Assembly: GCF_025465935.1 (NCBI RefSeq)
Contig: NZ_JANLNV010000068.1
Location: 1 to 64,000, forward strand
Direction of reading: 5' to 3'
DNA: 64,000 bases
From: Pseudomonas sp. 7P_10.2_Bac1
GTDB lineage: Bacteria; Pseudomonadota; Gammaproteobacteria; Pseudomonadales; Pseudomonadaceae
Part shown: in pieces, positions 34,011 through 45,763 of the stretch
Position numbering within the stretch: the first letter of the stretch is position 1
Layout of the letters: the number at the start of each line of letters is the position of its first letter
Notes under the pieces: model-generated
Told to the model about the DNA's origin: nothing
Seen by the model: only the letters and a program-made list of their open reading frames with translations
Databases searched by the model: none
Translations under genes and position numbers: made by a program

Positions 34011-34481
34011 GTGAACATTAATGCAACCCTGATTGGCCAGTCCGTTGCGTTCTTCATTTTTGTACTGTTTTGCATGAAGTTCGTGTGGCCTCCGGTCATC
34101 GCGGCATTGCAAGAACGTCAGAAGAAGATTGCGGCTGGACTGGACGCTGCGAACCGAGCAGCTCGTGACCTGGAGTTGGCCCAAGATAAAGCGGGTCAAC
34201 AACTGCGCGAAGCTAAGGCTCAGGCAGCTGAAATCATTGAGCAAGCCAAGAAACGCGGTACTCAGATTGTCGACGAAGCCCGTGAACAGGCTCGCGTTGA
34301 AGCTGAACGTGTGAAGGCTCAGGCTCAGGCCGAGATCGAACAGGAACTGAACAGCGTCAAAGACGCCCTGCGTACCCAACTGGGTGGCTTGGCTGTTGAA
34401 GGCGCAGAGAAGATCCTGGGTGCCACAATCGATCAAAACGCGCACGCGGAGCTGGTTAATAAACTGGCTGCTGAAATTTAA
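34011..34481 (+). CDS. atpF: ATP synthase subunit b (F0)
   Basis: Peripheral-stalk subunit of 156 aa. It has one N-terminal membrane helix ([18 protein letters not shown]) followed by a long Ala/Glu/Lys/Gln-rich coiled coil. The start is GTG at 34011, with GAGGTG upstream. It is 12 bp before atpH. Confidence 0.97.
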   Translation: MNINATLIGQSVAFFIFVLFCMKFVWPPVIAALQERQKKIAAGLDAANRAARDLELAQDKAGQQLREAKAQAAEIIEQAKKRGTQIVDEAREQARVEAERVKAQAQAEIEQELNSVKDALRTQLGGLAVEGAEKILGATIDQNAHAELVNKLAAEI

Positions 34482-34493
34482 GCGAGGGCGATC

Positions 34494-35030
34494 ATGGCAG
34501 AATTGACCACGTTGGCCCGACCTTACGCTAAGGCAGCCTTCGAGCATGCCCAGGCCCACCAGCAACTGGCCTCTTGGTCAGCCATGCTCGGCCTGGCTGC
34601 AGCAGTGTCGCAGGACGACACTATGCAGCGCGTGCTCAAGGCCCCGCGACTGACGAGCGCAGAAAAGGCCGCCACGTTTATTGACGTGTGCGGCGACAAG
34701 TTTGATGTGAAAGTGCAGAACTTCATCCACGTCGTTGCAGAAAACGACCGTCTCCTGCTTCTGCCGGAGATCGCCGCACTGTTCGACCTGTACAAGGCCG
34801 AGCAAGAGAAGTCGGTAGACGTTGAAGTGACCAGTGCTTTCGCATTGAACCAAGAACAGCAAGACAAACTCGCCAAGGTTCTCAGTGCACGACTCGACCG
34901 GGAAGTGCGCCTGCAAGTTGCGGAAGACAAGTCCCTCATTGGGGGCATCGTCATTCGCGCCGGCGACCTGGTTATCGATGGCTCGATTCGCGGCAAACTC
35001 GCGAATCTTGCCGAAGCATTGAAATCTTGA
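34494..35030 (+). CDS. atpH: ATP synthase subunit delta (F1)
   Basis: OSCP-type stator subunit joining F1 to the b dimer; 178 aa. The N-terminus [18 protein letters not shown] and the C-terminal [21 protein letters not shown] are diagnostic. Confidence 0.97.
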   Translation: MAELTTLARPYAKAAFEHAQAHQQLASWSAMLGLAAAVSQDDTMQRVLKAPRLTSAEKAATFIDVCGDKFDVKVQNFIHVVAENDRLLLLPEIAALFDLYKAEQEKSVDVEVTSAFALNQEQQDKLAKVLSARLDREVRLQVAEDKSLIGGIVIRAGDLVIDGSIRGKLANLAEALKS

Positions 35031-35051
35031 GTTTGAAGGGGCAGCAGAGCA

Positions 35052-36596
35052 ATGCAGCAACTCAATCCTTCCGAAATAAGTGAAATTATCAAGGGCCGCA
35101 TCGACAAGCTCGATGTGACCTCCCAAGCCCGTAACGAAGGCACTGTCGTCAGCGTATCTGACGGTATCGTGCGGATTCACGGTCTGGCCGACGTAATGTC
35201 CGGCGAGATGATCGAGTTTCCGGGCGGCGTCTTCGGTATGGCCCTCAACCTGGAGCAAGACTCCGTAGGTGCCGTTATTTTGGGTGCTTACCAGTCTCTG
35301 GCTGAAGGCATGAGCGCCAAGTGCACTGGCCGTATCCTGGAAGTTCCGGTTGGTAAGGAACTGCTGGGTCGCGTAGTCGACGCACTGGGTAACCCTGTTG
35401 ACGGTAAAGGTCCACTGGGCAACACCGAGACCGACGCGGTCGAGAAAGTTGCTCCAGGCGTGATCTGGCGTAAGTCCGTAGACCAGCCTGTACAGACTGG
35501 CTACAAGGCTGTCGATGCCATGATTCCTGTCGGCCGTGGCCAGCGTGAGCTGATCATTGGTGACCGTCAGATCGGTAAAACCGCTCTGGCGATCGACGCG
35601 ATCATCAACCAGAAAGACAGCGGCATTTTCTGTGTCTACGTAGCGATCGGTCAGAAGCAATCGACTATCGCCAACGTGGTTCGCAAGCTGGAAGAAAACG
35701 GCGCACTGAAAAACACGATCATCGTGGCAGCCAGTGCTTCTGAATCGCCTGCGCTGCAGTACCTGGCACCTTATGCCGGTTGCACCATGGGTGAATTCTT
35801 CCGCGACCGCGGTGAAGACGCGCTGATCGTTTATGACGATCTGTCCAAGCAAGCAGTGGCTTACCGCCAGATTTCCCTGCTGCTGCGCCGTCCACCAGGC
35901 CGTGAAGCTTACCCAGGCGACGTGTTCTATCTCCACTCCCGTCTGCTGGAGCGCGCATCCCGCGTTTCGGAAGAGTACGTAGAGAAGTTCACCAACGGCG
36001 CAGTGACTGGTAAAACCGGTTCCCTGACCGCATTGCCGATCATCGAAACTCAAGCTGGCGACGTTTCCGCGTTCGTTCCGACCAACGTGATTTCCATCAC
36101 CGACGGTCAGATCTTCCTGGAATCGGCCATGTTCAACTCGGGCATCCGCCCTGCAGTGAACGCCGGTGTTTCGGTATCCCGTGTGGGTGGTGCCGCTCAG
36201 ACCAAGATCATCAAGAAGCTGTCCGGTGGTATCCGTACCGCTCTGGCTCAGTACCGTGAACTGGCGGCATTCGCCCAGTTCGCATCTGACCTGGACGAAG
36301 CGACCCGTAAGCAACTTGAGCATGGTCAGCGCGTTACCGAGCTGATGAAGCAGAAGCAATACGCCCCTATGTCGATCGCTGACATGGCGTTGTCGCTGTA
36401 TGCCGCTGAGCGTGGGTTCCTGACTGACGTCGAAATCGCCAAGGTCGGCAGCTTTGAACAAGCGCTGATTGCTTACTTCAACCGCGATCACGCCGACTTG
36501 TTGGCCAAGATCAACGTGAAGGGTGACTTCAATGACGAAATCGACGCTGGCCTGAAAGCCGGTATCGAGAAGTTCAAGGCCACCCAAACCTGGTAA
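35052..36596 (+). CDS. atpA: ATP synthase subunit alpha (F1)
   Basis: Non-catalytic nucleotide-binding subunit, 514 aa. The P-loop [15 protein letters not shown] and the C-terminal [20 protein letters not shown] segment are present. A 693-aa open frame on the opposite strand (34578-36659) is a shadow. Confidence 0.98.
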   Translation: MQQLNPSEISEIIKGRIDKLDVTSQARNEGTVVSVSDGIVRIHGLADVMSGEMIEFPGGVFGMALNLEQDSVGAVILGAYQSLAEGMSAKCTGRILEVPVGKELLGRVVDALGNPVDGKGPLGNTETDAVEKVAPGVIWRKSVDQPVQTGYKAVDAMIPVGRGQRELIIGDRQIGKTALAIDAIINQKDSGIFCVYVAIGQKQSTIANVVRKLEENGALKNTIIVAASASESPALQYLAPYAGCTMGEFFRDRGEDALIVYDDLSKQAVAYRQISLLLRRPPGREAYPGDVFYLHSRLLERASRVSEEYVEKFTNGAVTGKTGSLTALPIIETQAGDVSAFVPTNVISITDGQIFLESAMFNSGIRPAVNAGVSVSRVGGAAQTKIIKKLSGGIRTALAQYRELAAFAQFASDLDEATRKQLEHGQRVTELMKQKQYAPMSIADMALSLYAAERGFLTDVEIAKVGSFEQALIAYFNRDHADLLAKINVKGDFNDEIDAGLKAGIEKFKATQTW

Positions 36597-36602
36597 GCCG
36601 CA

Positions 36603-36624
36603 GCGGGAGCCGCAAGGCTCCCGC
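36603..36624 (+). other. Intercistronic hairpin atpA-atpG with GNRA loop
   Basis: A 9-bp perfect stem GCGGGAGCC / GGCTCCCGC closed by a GCAA tetraloop, in the 50-bp atpA-atpG gap. There is no T-run. Confidence 0.8.
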
Positions 36625-36646
36625 TTGCTAACCTGATAGGTGTTAC

Positions 36647-37507
36647 ATGGCAGGCGCAAAAGAGATTCGCAGTAAGATTGCGAGCATCAAAAGCACGCAA
36701 AAAATTACCAGCGCCATGGAAAAAGTGGCGGTCAGCAAAATGCGCAAGGCACAAATGCGCATGGCTGCTAGCCGTCCTTATGCGGAGCGCATCCGCCAGG
36801 TTATTGGGCATTTGGCCAACGCCAACCCGGAATACCGCCACCCGTTCATGATCGACCGCCCAGTTAAGCGTGTTGGTTATGTGGTTGTGAGCAGTGACCG
36901 TGGTTTGTGTGGTGGTTTGAATACCAACCTGTTCAAGGCCCTGGTCAAGGACATGGCGGTAAACCGCGATAACGGCGTCGAGATTGATCTGTGTGTCGTT
37001 GGTAGCAAGGGTGCGGCCTTTTTCCGCAACTTCGGCGGTAACGTCGTTGCAGCTATCAGCCACCTGGGTGAAGAGCCGTCGATCAATGACCTGATCGGCA
37101 GTGTGAAGGTGATGTTGGATGCGTACCTGGAAGGCCGGATTGACCGCCTGTCCGTGGTATCCAACAAGTTCATCAACACCATGACCCAGCAGCCAACCGT
37201 GGAGCAATTGATTCCACTGGTGGCGACCCCGGATCAAGAACTCAAGCACCACTGGGACTACCTCTACGAACCAGACGCCAAAGAGCTGCTTGACGGCTTG
37301 ATGGTGCGCTACGTGGAGTCGCAGGTGTACCAGGCGGTGGTCGAGAACAACGCAGCTGAACAAGCGGCGCGGATGATCGCGATGAAAAACGCTACCGATA
37401 ACGCCGGTGATCTGATCAGCGAATTGCAGCTGGTCTACAACAAGGCGCGTCAGGCTGCGATCACCCAAGAGATCTCGGAAATCGTCGGCGGCGCTGCCGC
37501 GGTTTAA
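36647..37507 (+). CDS. atpG: ATP synthase subunit gamma (F1)
   Basis: Central rotor shaft, 286 aa, with the N-terminal helix [20 protein letters not shown] and C-terminal helix [20 protein letters not shown]. It is of normal length and intact. Confidence 0.98.
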   Translation: MAGAKEIRSKIASIKSTQKITSAMEKVAVSKMRKAQMRMAASRPYAERIRQVIGHLANANPEYRHPFMIDRPVKRVGYVVVSSDRGLCGGLNTNLFKALVKDMAVNRDNGVEIDLCVVGSKGAAFFRNFGGNVVAAISHLGEEPSINDLIGSVKVMLDAYLEGRIDRLSVVSNKFINTMTQQPTVEQLIPLVATPDQELKHHWDYLYEPDAKELLDGLMVRYVESQVYQAVVENNAAEQAARMIAMKNATDNAGDLISELQLVYNKARQAAITQEISEIVGGAAAV

Positions 37508-38911
<1,404 letters not shown>

Positions 38912-38916
38912 TTCGG

Positions 38917-38934
38917 GCGCCCGGAAACGGGCGC
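38917..38934 (+). other. Intercistronic hairpin atpD-atpC with GNRA loop
   Basis: A 7-bp stem GCGCCCG / CGGGCGC closed by a GAAA tetraloop, just after the atpD stop. There is no T-run. Confidence 0.78.
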
Positions 38935-38955
38935 TAATCAGGTTGAGGCAATCAG

Positions 38956-39384
38956 ATGGCTAATATGACAGTCCATTGCGATATCGTCAGCGCGGAAGGA
39001 GAAATCTTTTCCGGTCTGGTTGAGATGGTGATTGCGCACGGTGCACTGGGTGATCTTGGTATCGCTCTGGGCCACGCTCCGCTGATCACTAGTCTGAACC
39101 CAGGTCCGATCCGCCTGATCAAACAGGGTGGCGAAGCCGAGGTGTTTTACATCTCGGGTGGTTTCCTCGAGGTTCAGCCGAACATGGTCAAGGTTCTTGC
39201 CGACACTGTGCAACGTGCTGCCGACCTGGATGAAGCCTCCGCTCAGGAAGCCGTCAAGGCTGCCGAGAAGGCCCTGAACGAAAAAGGCGCAGATTTCGAT
39301 TACGGATCTGCTGCTTCTCGTCTGGCCGAGGCCGCAGCTCAGCTGCGCACCGTCCAGCAAATCCGCAAGAAGTTCGGCGGCTAA
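38956..39384 (+). CDS. atpC: ATP synthase subunit epsilon (F1)
   Basis: Rotor and regulatory subunit, 142 aa: an N-terminal beta-sandwich ([16 protein letters not shown], then [14 protein letters not shown]) and a C-terminal helical pair that can inhibit ATP hydrolysis. The start is the ATG at 38956, with GAGG 7 bp upstream; an ATG at 38965 is possible. Confidence 0.97.
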   Translation: MANMTVHCDIVSAEGEIFSGLVEMVIAHGALGDLGIALGHAPLITSLNPGPIRLIKQGGEAEVFYISGGFLEVQPNMVKVLADTVQRAADLDEASAQEAVKAAEKALNEKGADFDYGSAASRLAEAAAQLRTVQQIRKKFGG

Positions 39385-39410
39385 GCCGCTTGCTGATTGT
39401 GTGATTGATT

Positions 39411-39439
39411 AAAAAGGGTAGCCTCGGCTACCCTTTTTT
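39411..39439 (+). terminator. Terminator of the atp operon
   Basis: AAAAAGGGTAGCC pairs with GGCTACCCTTTTTT, with a 2-nt formal loop and a T-run. Confidence 0.92.
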
Positions 39440-39498
39440 CTTTTCCGCGAACTACTTTTTGGTCGCATCCGCTGACCACCCAGGATTGGTAGCCAGTC

Positions 39499-40866
39499 AT
39501 GTCTCTCGATATCGTTATTCTCGCTGCAGGCCAGGGCACTCGCATGCGTTCGTCCCTGCCCAAAGTTCTTCATCCCGTGGCCGGCAACTCCATGCTCGGG
39601 CATGTTATCCACACCGCGCGCCAGCTCAAGCCAAACGGCATTCATGTAGTTATCGGTCACGGTGCCGAGTTGGTCCGTGAGCGTCTGGCAGCGGACGATC
39701 TGAATTTTGTCCTGCAGGACAAACAGCTGGGTACCGGCCACGCCGTGGCTCAGGCCCTGCCATTTTTGACGGCAGAAAACGTATTGGTGTTGTACGGCGA
39801 TGTGCCGTTGATCGAAGTCGAAACGTTGCAGCGCCTGCTCAAGCAAGTGGGCCCGGAGCAACTGGGACTGCTGACCGTTAACCTGGCTGACCCGACCGGT
39901 TATGGCCGAATCGTGCGTGATGCTGCGGGCAAGGTCAGCGCCATCGTTGAGCATAAAGATGCAACCGATGAGCAACGCGCTATCACCGAAGGCAATACTG
40001 GCATTCTGGCCTTGCCGAGTGCGCGTCTCTCTGACTGGATGAGCCGCCTGTCGAACAACAACGCTCAAGGCGAGTATTACCTGACAGACGTGATCGCCAT
40101 GGCCGTGAATGATGGTTTGCTCGTTGCCACCGAGCACGCCCACGACCCGATGGAAGTGCAGGGCGCCAATGACCGTAAACAGCTCAGCGAACTGGAGCGT
40201 CATTACCAGTTGCGTGAAGGTCGTCGATTGATGGCGCTGGGTGTGACCTTGCGTGACCCGGCCCGTTTCGACGTGCGCGGTGAAGTAACTGTCGGTCGCG
40301 ACGTGCTGATCGACATCAACGTGATTCTTGAAGGTCGCGTCGTCATCGAAGATAACGTGGTGATCGGCCCCAACTGTGTGATCAAAGACAGCACCTTGCG
40401 CAAAGGCGCGGTGGTCAAAGCCAACAGTCATCTGGATGGCGCAGTGCTGGGTGAGGGCAGCGACGCTGGCCCATTCGCGCGCTTGCGTCCGGGCAGTGTG
40501 CTCGATGCCCGCGCCCATGTGGGTAACTTTGTAGAATTGAAAAATGCCCATCTGGGCGAAGAAGCCAAGTGTGGTCATCTGACCTATTTGGGCGACGCCG
40601 AAGTCGGCCCGCGCACCAACATCGGGGCGGGCACCATCACCTGTAACTACGATGGCGCCAACAAGTGGAAAACCGTGTTGGGGGCTGACGTATTTATCGG
40701 TTCCAACAATTCCTTGGTCGCACCTGTGGATATCTCTGATGGCGCCACCACTGCGGCCGGTTCAACCATCAACCAAGCCGTGGGGGCCGAACAACTGGCC
40801 GTGGGTCGTGCGCGCCAACGCAACATCGACGGTTGGAAACGCCCGGTGAAGCAACCCAAGCCGTAA
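39499..40866 (+). CDS. glmU: Bifunctional UDP-GlcNAc pyrophosphorylase / GlcN-1-P acetyltransferase
   Basis: Makes UDP-N-acetylglucosamine for peptidoglycan and lipid A; 455 aa. The N-terminal uridylyltransferase motif [18 protein letters not shown] and a C-terminal left-handed beta-helix of hexapeptide repeats (from about residue 250, with [20 protein letters not shown]) are clear. It lies 115 bp after atpC, behind a terminator. glmS, which makes an upstream intermediate of the same pathway, follows the next regulator gene. Confidence 0.97.
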   Translation: MSLDIVILAAGQGTRMRSSLPKVLHPVAGNSMLGHVIHTARQLKPNGIHVVIGHGAELVRERLAADDLNFVLQDKQLGTGHAVAQALPFLTAENVLVLYGDVPLIEVETLQRLLKQVGPEQLGLLTVNLADPTGYGRIVRDAAGKVSAIVEHKDATDEQRAITEGNTGILALPSARLSDWMSRLSNNNAQGEYYLTDVIAMAVNDGLLVATEHAHDPMEVQGANDRKQLSELERHYQLREGRRLMALGVTLRDPARFDVRGEVTVGRDVLIDINVILEGRVVIEDNVVIGPNCVIKDSTLRKGAVVKANSHLDGAVLGEGSDAGPFARLRPGSVLDARAHVGNFVELKNAHLGEEAKCGHLTYLGDAEVGPRTNIGAGTITCNYDGANKWKTVLGADVFIGSNNSLVAPVDISDGATTAAGSTINQAVGAEQLAVGRARQRNIDGWKRPVKQPKP

Positions 40867-41018
40867 GTTTACGTTCTCTGTAGGAGCCAACTTGCCTCGC
40901 GATCTTTTGCCCCATCGAAAGATCGCAGCCTTCGGGGGAGCAGTTATCCACAGCTGTGAAAGGTGTTTTGTTACACATTTAAGTCATCGTATAACTGTTT
41001 TAAATCAATGAGTTACAC
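40867..41018. other. glmU-glmR spacer, first part: decayed REP and DnaA box
   Basis: This is part of a 337-bp gap before the regulator gene. It holds the decayed REP (40879-40942) and a perfect DnaA-box 9-mer TTATCCACA (40944-40952). Nothing coding is visible. Confidence 0.6.
40879..40942. repeat. Degenerate REP element, copy 3
   Basis: CTGTAGGAGCCAACTTGCCTCGCGATC matches the left REP arm with changes; the right arm (AAAGATCGCAGCCTTCGGGGGAGCAG) is eroded. Confidence 0.65.
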
Positions 41019-41056
41019 AAAGCCTTATCCATCGCCTGTGGATAAGGCTTTGTTTT
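41019..41056 (+). terminator. Terminator after glmU, built on DnaA-box-like arms
   Basis: A 13-bp perfect stem AAAGCCTTATCCA / TGGATAAGGCTTT with a 7-nt loop and a following TGTTTT. The right arm includes the DnaA-box 9-mer TGTGGATAA (41037-41045). Confidence 0.82.
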
Positions 41057-41203
41057 ATCTGCCATTTGTTGCCCGCCAAACCCCCGGCCGCTGGGGACGA
41101 AAGTGAGTTATTCACAAAATAATCTGCAACAATTTCTTGACGAGCATTTCGAGATCAGGTTTCATTGCTTTCGTTTTCTTTCGAACCGAAACTTAGAGCC
41201 AGC

Positions 41204-41971
41204 ATGTCCAAGCGCAACACGCCCCAACGCAGACACAACATCATGGCCTTGCTCACCGAGCAGGGCGAAGTCAGCGTAGATGAATTGGCCAAACGCTTCG
41301 AAACTTCCGAGGTCACGATTCGCAAAGATCTGGCGGCACTTGAAAGTAATGGCCTGTTACTGCGTCGTTATGGCGGTGCTATCACTATGCCGCAAGAACT
41401 GGTGAGTGACGTCCCTCAGCCGGCCTCTCTTTATAAGCAAGCCATTGCCCGCGCGGCAGTTGGCCTGATTAAAGAACATGCGCGGATCATCATCGACAGC
41501 GGCAGCACTACAGCTTCGATGATTCCGCAATTGGGCCTGCAACCGGGCCTGGTGGTGATGACTAACTCCTTGCACGTAGCCAACGCGCTCAGTGAACTTG
41601 AGCACGAACCCGTCCTGTTGATGACAGGTGGCACGTGGGATCCGCACTCCGAGTCCTTTCAGGGACAGGTGGCGGAGCAGGTATTGCGCTCTTACGACTT
41701 CGACCAATTGTTCATCGGTGCTGACGGGATCGACCTGCAGCGTGGCACGACAACGTTCAATGAGTTGTTGGGGCTGAGCCGGGTCATGGCCGATGTCGCG
41801 CGTGAAGTGATTGTGATGGTCGAGTCCGACAAGATCGGCCGCAAAATACCCAACCTGGAACTGCCCTGGAGCAGCGTCCATACCCTTATTACAGATGATC
41901 GCCTGCCCGCCGAGGCGCGCGAACAGATTCAGGCCCGGGGCATAACGTTGTTATGCGCCGCCCTCGATTAG
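41204..41971 (+). CDS. glmR: DeoR-family transcriptional regulator (GlmR-like)
   Basis: Repressor-type protein of 255 aa: an N-terminal DeoR helix-turn-helix (RRHNIMALLTEQGEVSVDELAKRFETSEVTIRKDL) and a C-terminal sugar-phosphate-sensing domain (IIDSGSTTASMIPQL, later IGADGIDLQRG). It sits between glmU and glmS, the position of the gene called glmR in Pseudomonas, and ends 9 bp before glmS, so it probably controls amino-sugar synthesis. The ATG at 41204 is used; an upstream ATG at 41165 adds 13 unlikely residues. TTTCG repeats just upstream (about 41169-41183) could be its operator. Confidence 0.85.
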   Translation: MSKRNTPQRRHNIMALLTEQGEVSVDELAKRFETSEVTIRKDLAALESNGLLLRRYGGAITMPQELVSDVPQPASLYKQAIARAAVGLIKEHARIIIDSGSTTASMIPQLGLQPGLVVMTNSLHVANALSELEHEPVLLMTGGTWDPHSESFQGQVAEQVLRSYDFDQLFIGADGIDLQRGTTTFNELLGLSRVMADVAREVIVMVESDKIGRKIPNLELPWSSVHTLITDDRLPAEAREQIQARGITLLCAALD

Positions 41972-41980
41972 GAGAAATTT

Positions 41981-43816
41981 ATGTGTGGAATCGTTGGCGC
42001 AGTCGCCGAACGTAATATCACGGCCATTCTGCTCGAAGGCCTGAAGCGTCTTGAATACCGTGGCTATGATAGCGCCGGTGTCGCTGTGTTTACCAATAAC
42101 GGTGCGCTGGAGCGCACGCGTCGTAACGGTAAAGTATCTGAGCTGGAACAAGCGCTGGCCGGCGAACCGCTGGTTGGTCGCCTGGGCATCGCCCACACCC
42201 GTTGGGCCACCCACGGTGCGCCATGCGAGCGCAATGCGCACCCGCATTTTTCGGGCTCGGATCTGGCCGTTGTACACAACGGCATTATCGAGAACCACGA
42301 AGCCCTGCGCGAACAACTCAAAGGCCTGGGTTACGTATTTACTTCGGACACCGACACCGAAGTCATCGCCCACCTGCTGCATCACAAACTCAAAGAACAA
42401 AGCGACCTGACCGAAGCCCTCAAGGTCACGGTCAAAGAACTGCACGGTGCTTACGGCCTGGCCGTTATCAGCGCCAAACAACCTGATCGTCTGGTTGCTG
42501 CCCGCAGTGGTAGCCCGTTGGTGATTGGTCTGGGCCTTGGGGAAAACTTCCTCGCGTCCGACCAATTGGCCCTGCGCCAGGTCACTGACCGCTTCATGTA
42601 CCTGGAAGAAGGCGACATCGCTGAAATCCGCCGTGACAGCGTGCAAATCTGGGATGTGGACGGTCAGACCGTTCAGCGCGAAACCGTGCAATACCGCGAC
42701 GGTGCCGAAGCTGCCGACAAAGGCGAGTTCCGTCACTACATGCTCAAAGAAATTCACGAGCAGCCAAGTGTTGTCCAGCGCACCCTGGAAAACCGTCTGG
42801 GTCAGGACCACGTTCTGGTTCAAGCATTTGGTCAAAACGCCAAAGAACTGTTCGCCAAAGTGCGCAACGTTCAGATCGTGGCCTGCGGTACCAGCTACCA
42901 CGCCGGTATGGTTGCCCGTTACTGGCTTGAAAGCCTGGCCGGCATCCCGTGCCAGGTTGAAGTGGCGAGCGAGTTCCGCTATCGCAAAGTCGTGGTGCAG
43001 CCAGACACCTTGTTCGTTTCGATCTCCCAATCGGGCGAAACCGCTGACACCCTGGCCGCGCTGCGCAATGCCAAAGAACTGGGCTTCCTCGGCAGCCTGG
43101 CGATTTGCAACGTCGGCATCAGTTCGCTGGTCCGCGAGTCTGACCTGACCCTGCTGACCCAAGCCGGCCGTGAAATTGGCGTGGCCTCCACCAAAGCCTT
43201 CACCACACAATTGGTTGGCCTGTTGTTGCTCACCTTGTCCCTGGGCCAAGTGCGCGGCACCCTCGAAGCCGGTGTTGAAGCACAGTTGGTTGAAGAACTG
43301 CGCCGCCTGCCGACCCGCTTGGGTGAAGCGCTGGCAATGGACGCTACCGTGGAAAAAGTGGCCGAGTTGTTCGCCGACAAACACCACACTTTGTTCCTGG
43401 GCCGTGGTGCTCAGTACCCGGTAGCCATGGAAGGATCGCTCAAGCTCAAAGAAATTTCGTACATCCACGCTGAGGCGTACCCGGCTGGCGAATTGAAGCA
43501 CGGCCCGTTGGCCCTTGTGGATAACGACATGCCAGTGGTGACCGTTGCACCGAACAATGAACTGTTGGAGAAACTGAAATCCAACCTGCAAGAAGTTCGC
43601 GCCCGTGGTGGTGAGTTGATCGTGTTTGCAGACGAACAAGCCGGCATGAGCAACGGCGAAGGCACCCACGTGATCAACATGCCGCACATCCACGACGTGC
43701 TGGCGCCGATCCTCTACACCATCCCGCTGCAACTGCTGTCTTACTACGTCGCCGTGCTCAAAGGCACCGACGTCGACCAGCCGCGTAACTTGGCTAAATC
43801 CGTGACCGTTGAATAA
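41981..43816 (+). CDS. glmS: Glutamine--fructose-6-phosphate aminotransferase (isomerizing)
   Basis: Makes glucosamine-6-phosphate from fructose-6-phosphate and glutamine; 611 aa. The catalytic Cys1 (after Met removal) heads [12 protein letters not shown], followed by the class II amidotransferase domain, two SIS sugar-isomerase domains (about 285-430 and 455-600), and the C-terminal KSVTVE. GGAGAAAT precedes the ATG. No Gram-positive type glmS ribozyme is expected, and I see no sign of one in the 9-bp gap. Confidence 0.98.
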   Translation: MCGIVGAVAERNITAILLEGLKRLEYRGYDSAGVAVFTNNGALERTRRNGKVSELEQALAGEPLVGRLGIAHTRWATHGAPCERNAHPHFSGSDLAVVHNGIIENHEALREQLKGLGYVFTSDTDTEVIAHLLHHKLKEQSDLTEALKVTVKELHGAYGLAVISAKQPDRLVAARSGSPLVIGLGLGENFLASDQLALRQVTDRFMYLEEGDIAEIRRDSVQIWDVDGQTVQRETVQYRDGAEAADKGEFRHYMLKEIHEQPSVVQRTLENRLGQDHVLVQAFGQNAKELFAKVRNVQIVACGTSYHAGMVARYWLESLAGIPCQVEVASEFRYRKVVVQPDTLFVSISQSGETADTLAALRNAKELGFLGSLAICNVGISSLVRESDLTLLTQAGREIGVASTKAFTTQLVGLLLLTLSLGQVRGTLEAGVEAQLVEELRRLPTRLGEALAMDATVEKVAELFADKHHTLFLGRGAQYPVAMEGSLKLKEISYIHAEAYPAGELKHGPLALVDNDMPVVTVAPNNELLEKLKSNLQEVRARGGELIVFADEQAGMSNGEGTHVINMPHIHDVLAPILYTIPLQLLSYYVAVLKGTDVDQPRNLAKSVTVE

Positions 43817-43837
43817 AGCGCAGCGCGATATTCAGTA

Positions 43838-43874
43838 AAAGCATTCGACCCGCCCTGTGCGGGTCGAATGCTTT
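43838..43874 (+). terminator. Perfect 16-bp hairpin after glmS
   Basis: AAAGCATTCGACCCGC and GCGGGTCGAATGCTTT form a perfect 16-bp stem with loop CCTGT. The T-tract is only TTT, so it may also act as an mRNA-stabilising structure. Confidence 0.8.
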
Positions 43875-43891
43875 CAGGAGCTATAAAACCG

Positions 43892-44260
43892 ATGGACTGT
43901 ACTTTCCATAACATCAGCCAACGCATGAACAATCGCCGGTTTGCCGTGGCGAGTAACGCCAGCGGTCTCTCCGACGCCAGCACGGTGTTTCACTACCACG
44001 TCGATGGCAATGCGATCACCGGGACTTACCAAGGCGGGCATATCCGCACGGGGCATTTGGTCGGCCGCGCCACCGGCCACGACACTATCGAGTTGTTGTA
44101 CCAATGCCTGACCGCAGACGGCGAGTTGCTGGCCGGTTGGTCGCGGGGCACGGTGGGCGTTGATGAGAGTGGGCGCACCACGTTGAGTTTTATCTGGGGC
44201 TGGTTGTCTGGCGCGACCGGAGGCGGGGAGTCGAGCTACGTTGAAGTTGCCGATGCTTGA
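43892..44260 (+). CDS. Conserved small protein (n-acetylglutamate-synthase-like label)
   Basis: 122 aa, no signal peptide or membrane helix. The core NNRRFAVASNASG...TVFHYHVDGNAITGTYQGG...GHLVG resembles a widespread family of about 110 aa often mislabelled as N-acetylglutamate synthase; it lacks a GNAT fold. The ATG at 43892 has AGGAG 11 bp upstream. Family alignment would favour MNNRRF at 43925, and the ATG at 43868 falls inside the glmS hairpin. Its function is unknown. Confidence 0.65.
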   Translation: MDCTFHNISQRMNNRRFAVASNASGLSDASTVFHYHVDGNAITGTYQGGHIRTGHLVGRATGHDTIELLYQCLTADGELLAGWSRGTVGVDESGRTTLSFIWGWLSGATGGGESSYVEVADA

Positions 44261-44419
44261 AATCGGCGCGTCCACCGGGCACCGCTCAACCCCATAAAAA
44301 CACGCCCGGGTATACAAGCTAACCTCTCATACCGCAGGGTAGTACGCGGCTATGGGTTGGTAATGAGACAGTCAACTTAGCGCTTGGCCGAGTCTCGTTC
44401 CTTTTTGTGAGGCGTTTGT

Positions 44420-45754
44420 ATGCTTGAGCATTTGTTTAAACCCGCCCGCATCAGCGCGGTTTTTTGGCTGTCTTGCCTGGCAGCGTCCATCGCCTGTGCT
44501 GGCGATAAAATAACTTACCCCGATGCGGCCGCCAGTGACCCCAAGACGCTGGGCTGGATGGTTGGCTCGCCACCACCGCCTGACCGGATTGTGCGGTTTG
44601 CCGATGGCAGTTATTTCAAGTTTCCGGCCATGCGCTGGAGTGTTTCCAATTTCCGCCAACTGATGCCGACCACCAATGTGTCTCGTGGGCTGGGTGCTCC
44701 CGTTCCTTTGGCGCGGGCGTTGCGCAGCGATATAGATGCACTGACGTTTACGCCCCTCGGCGCACAAAAAACGATGACCTGGGAGCAATCGCTGGCGGCC
44801 AATTACACCGACGGCATTGTGGTGCTGCACCGCGGCAAAATTGTCTATGAGCGTTATTTCGGCGTGTTGAGCCCCGAAGGCCAGCACGGTGCGATGTCGA
44901 TGACTAAATCTGTAGTGGGCACCATGGGCGCCATGCTGGTGGCCGATGGCACGCTGGATGCCAATAAAAAAATCGCGGATTACGTGCCAGAGCTGGCCAC
45001 GTCAGCCTTTGGCAACGCCACATTGCGCCAGGTGCTGGACATGACCACCGGGCTTAAATACAGCGAAGACTATGCCGACCCTAACGCTGAAGTGTGGAAG
45101 CACGCGCAGGCGGGTAACCCTTTGCCTAAACCCAAGGACTACACCGGGCCGCAAAGTTACATGGAGTACTTGCAGACCGTTGAGCCCGAGGGGGAACACG
45201 GTAAAGCCTTCGCCTATAAAACGGTGAACACCGATGTGCTGGGCTGGGTGATTGCACGGGTCACCGGGAAGAATGTGGCGCAACTGTTGTCGGAAAAAAT
45301 CTGGCAGCGCCTGGGCGCTGAGCAGGATGCGTACTTCTCCGTGGACTCCATCGGTACACCGTTTGCCGGTGGCGGGTTGAATACCGGGCTGCGTGATATG
45401 GCGCGGTTTGGCGAGATGATCCGCAATAACGGTCAGTACCTGGGCGAGCAAATCGTACCCAAGACCGTGGTGGATGATATTCGCGCGGGTGGCGATAAAG
45501 CTGCGTTTGCCAAGGCTGGATATGACCTGCTCAAAGGTGGCAGTTATCGCGATATGTGGTGGGTGACGCACAACGCCGATGGCGCCTTTATGGCGCGGGG
45601 CGTGTATGGCCAGCGTACCTATATCGACCCCAAGGCCGAGATGGTAATCGTGCGTTATGCATCCAACCCGATTGCCAGCAATTCGGCAAACGACCCGGTG
45701 ACCATCCCAGCATTTGAGGCTTTGGCCAAGCAGTTGATTGCGCACCCCGAGTAA
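44420..45754 (+). CDS. Periplasmic serine hydrolase, class C beta-lactamase/NylB-like
   Basis: Beta-lactamase-fold serine hydrolase of 444 aa with an N-terminal signal peptide (residues 1 to about 27, ...SIACAG). The nucleophile motif SxxK is Ser160-M-T-Lys163, and a Tyr-containing motif (Tyr266, FAYKTVNTD) supplies the second catalytic element. The nearest family I recognise is the 6-aminohexanoate-dimer hydrolase/esterase group rather than true AmpC. The substrate is unknown; it stands alone between glmS and the exporter. Confidence 0.8.
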   Translation: MLEHLFKPARISAVFWLSCLAASIACAGDKITYPDAAASDPKTLGWMVGSPPPPDRIVRFADGSYFKFPAMRWSVSNFRQLMPTTNVSRGLGAPVPLARALRSDIDALTFTPLGAQKTMTWEQSLAANYTDGIVVLHRGKIVYERYFGVLSPEGQHGAMSMTKSVVGTMGAMLVADGTLDANKKIADYVPELATSAFGNATLRQVLDMTTGLKYSEDYADPNAEVWKHAQAGNPLPKPKDYTGPQSYMEYLQTVEPEGEHGKAFAYKTVNTDVLGWVIARVTGKNVAQLLSEKIWQRLGAEQDAYFSVDSIGTPFAGGGLNTGLRDMARFGEMIRNNGQYLGEQIVPKTVVDDIRAGGDKAAFAKAGYDLLKGGSYRDMWWVTHNADGAFMARGVYGQRTYIDPKAEMVIVRYASNPIASNSANDPVTIPAFEALAKQLIAHPE

Positions 45755-45763
45755 GTCACTGGC

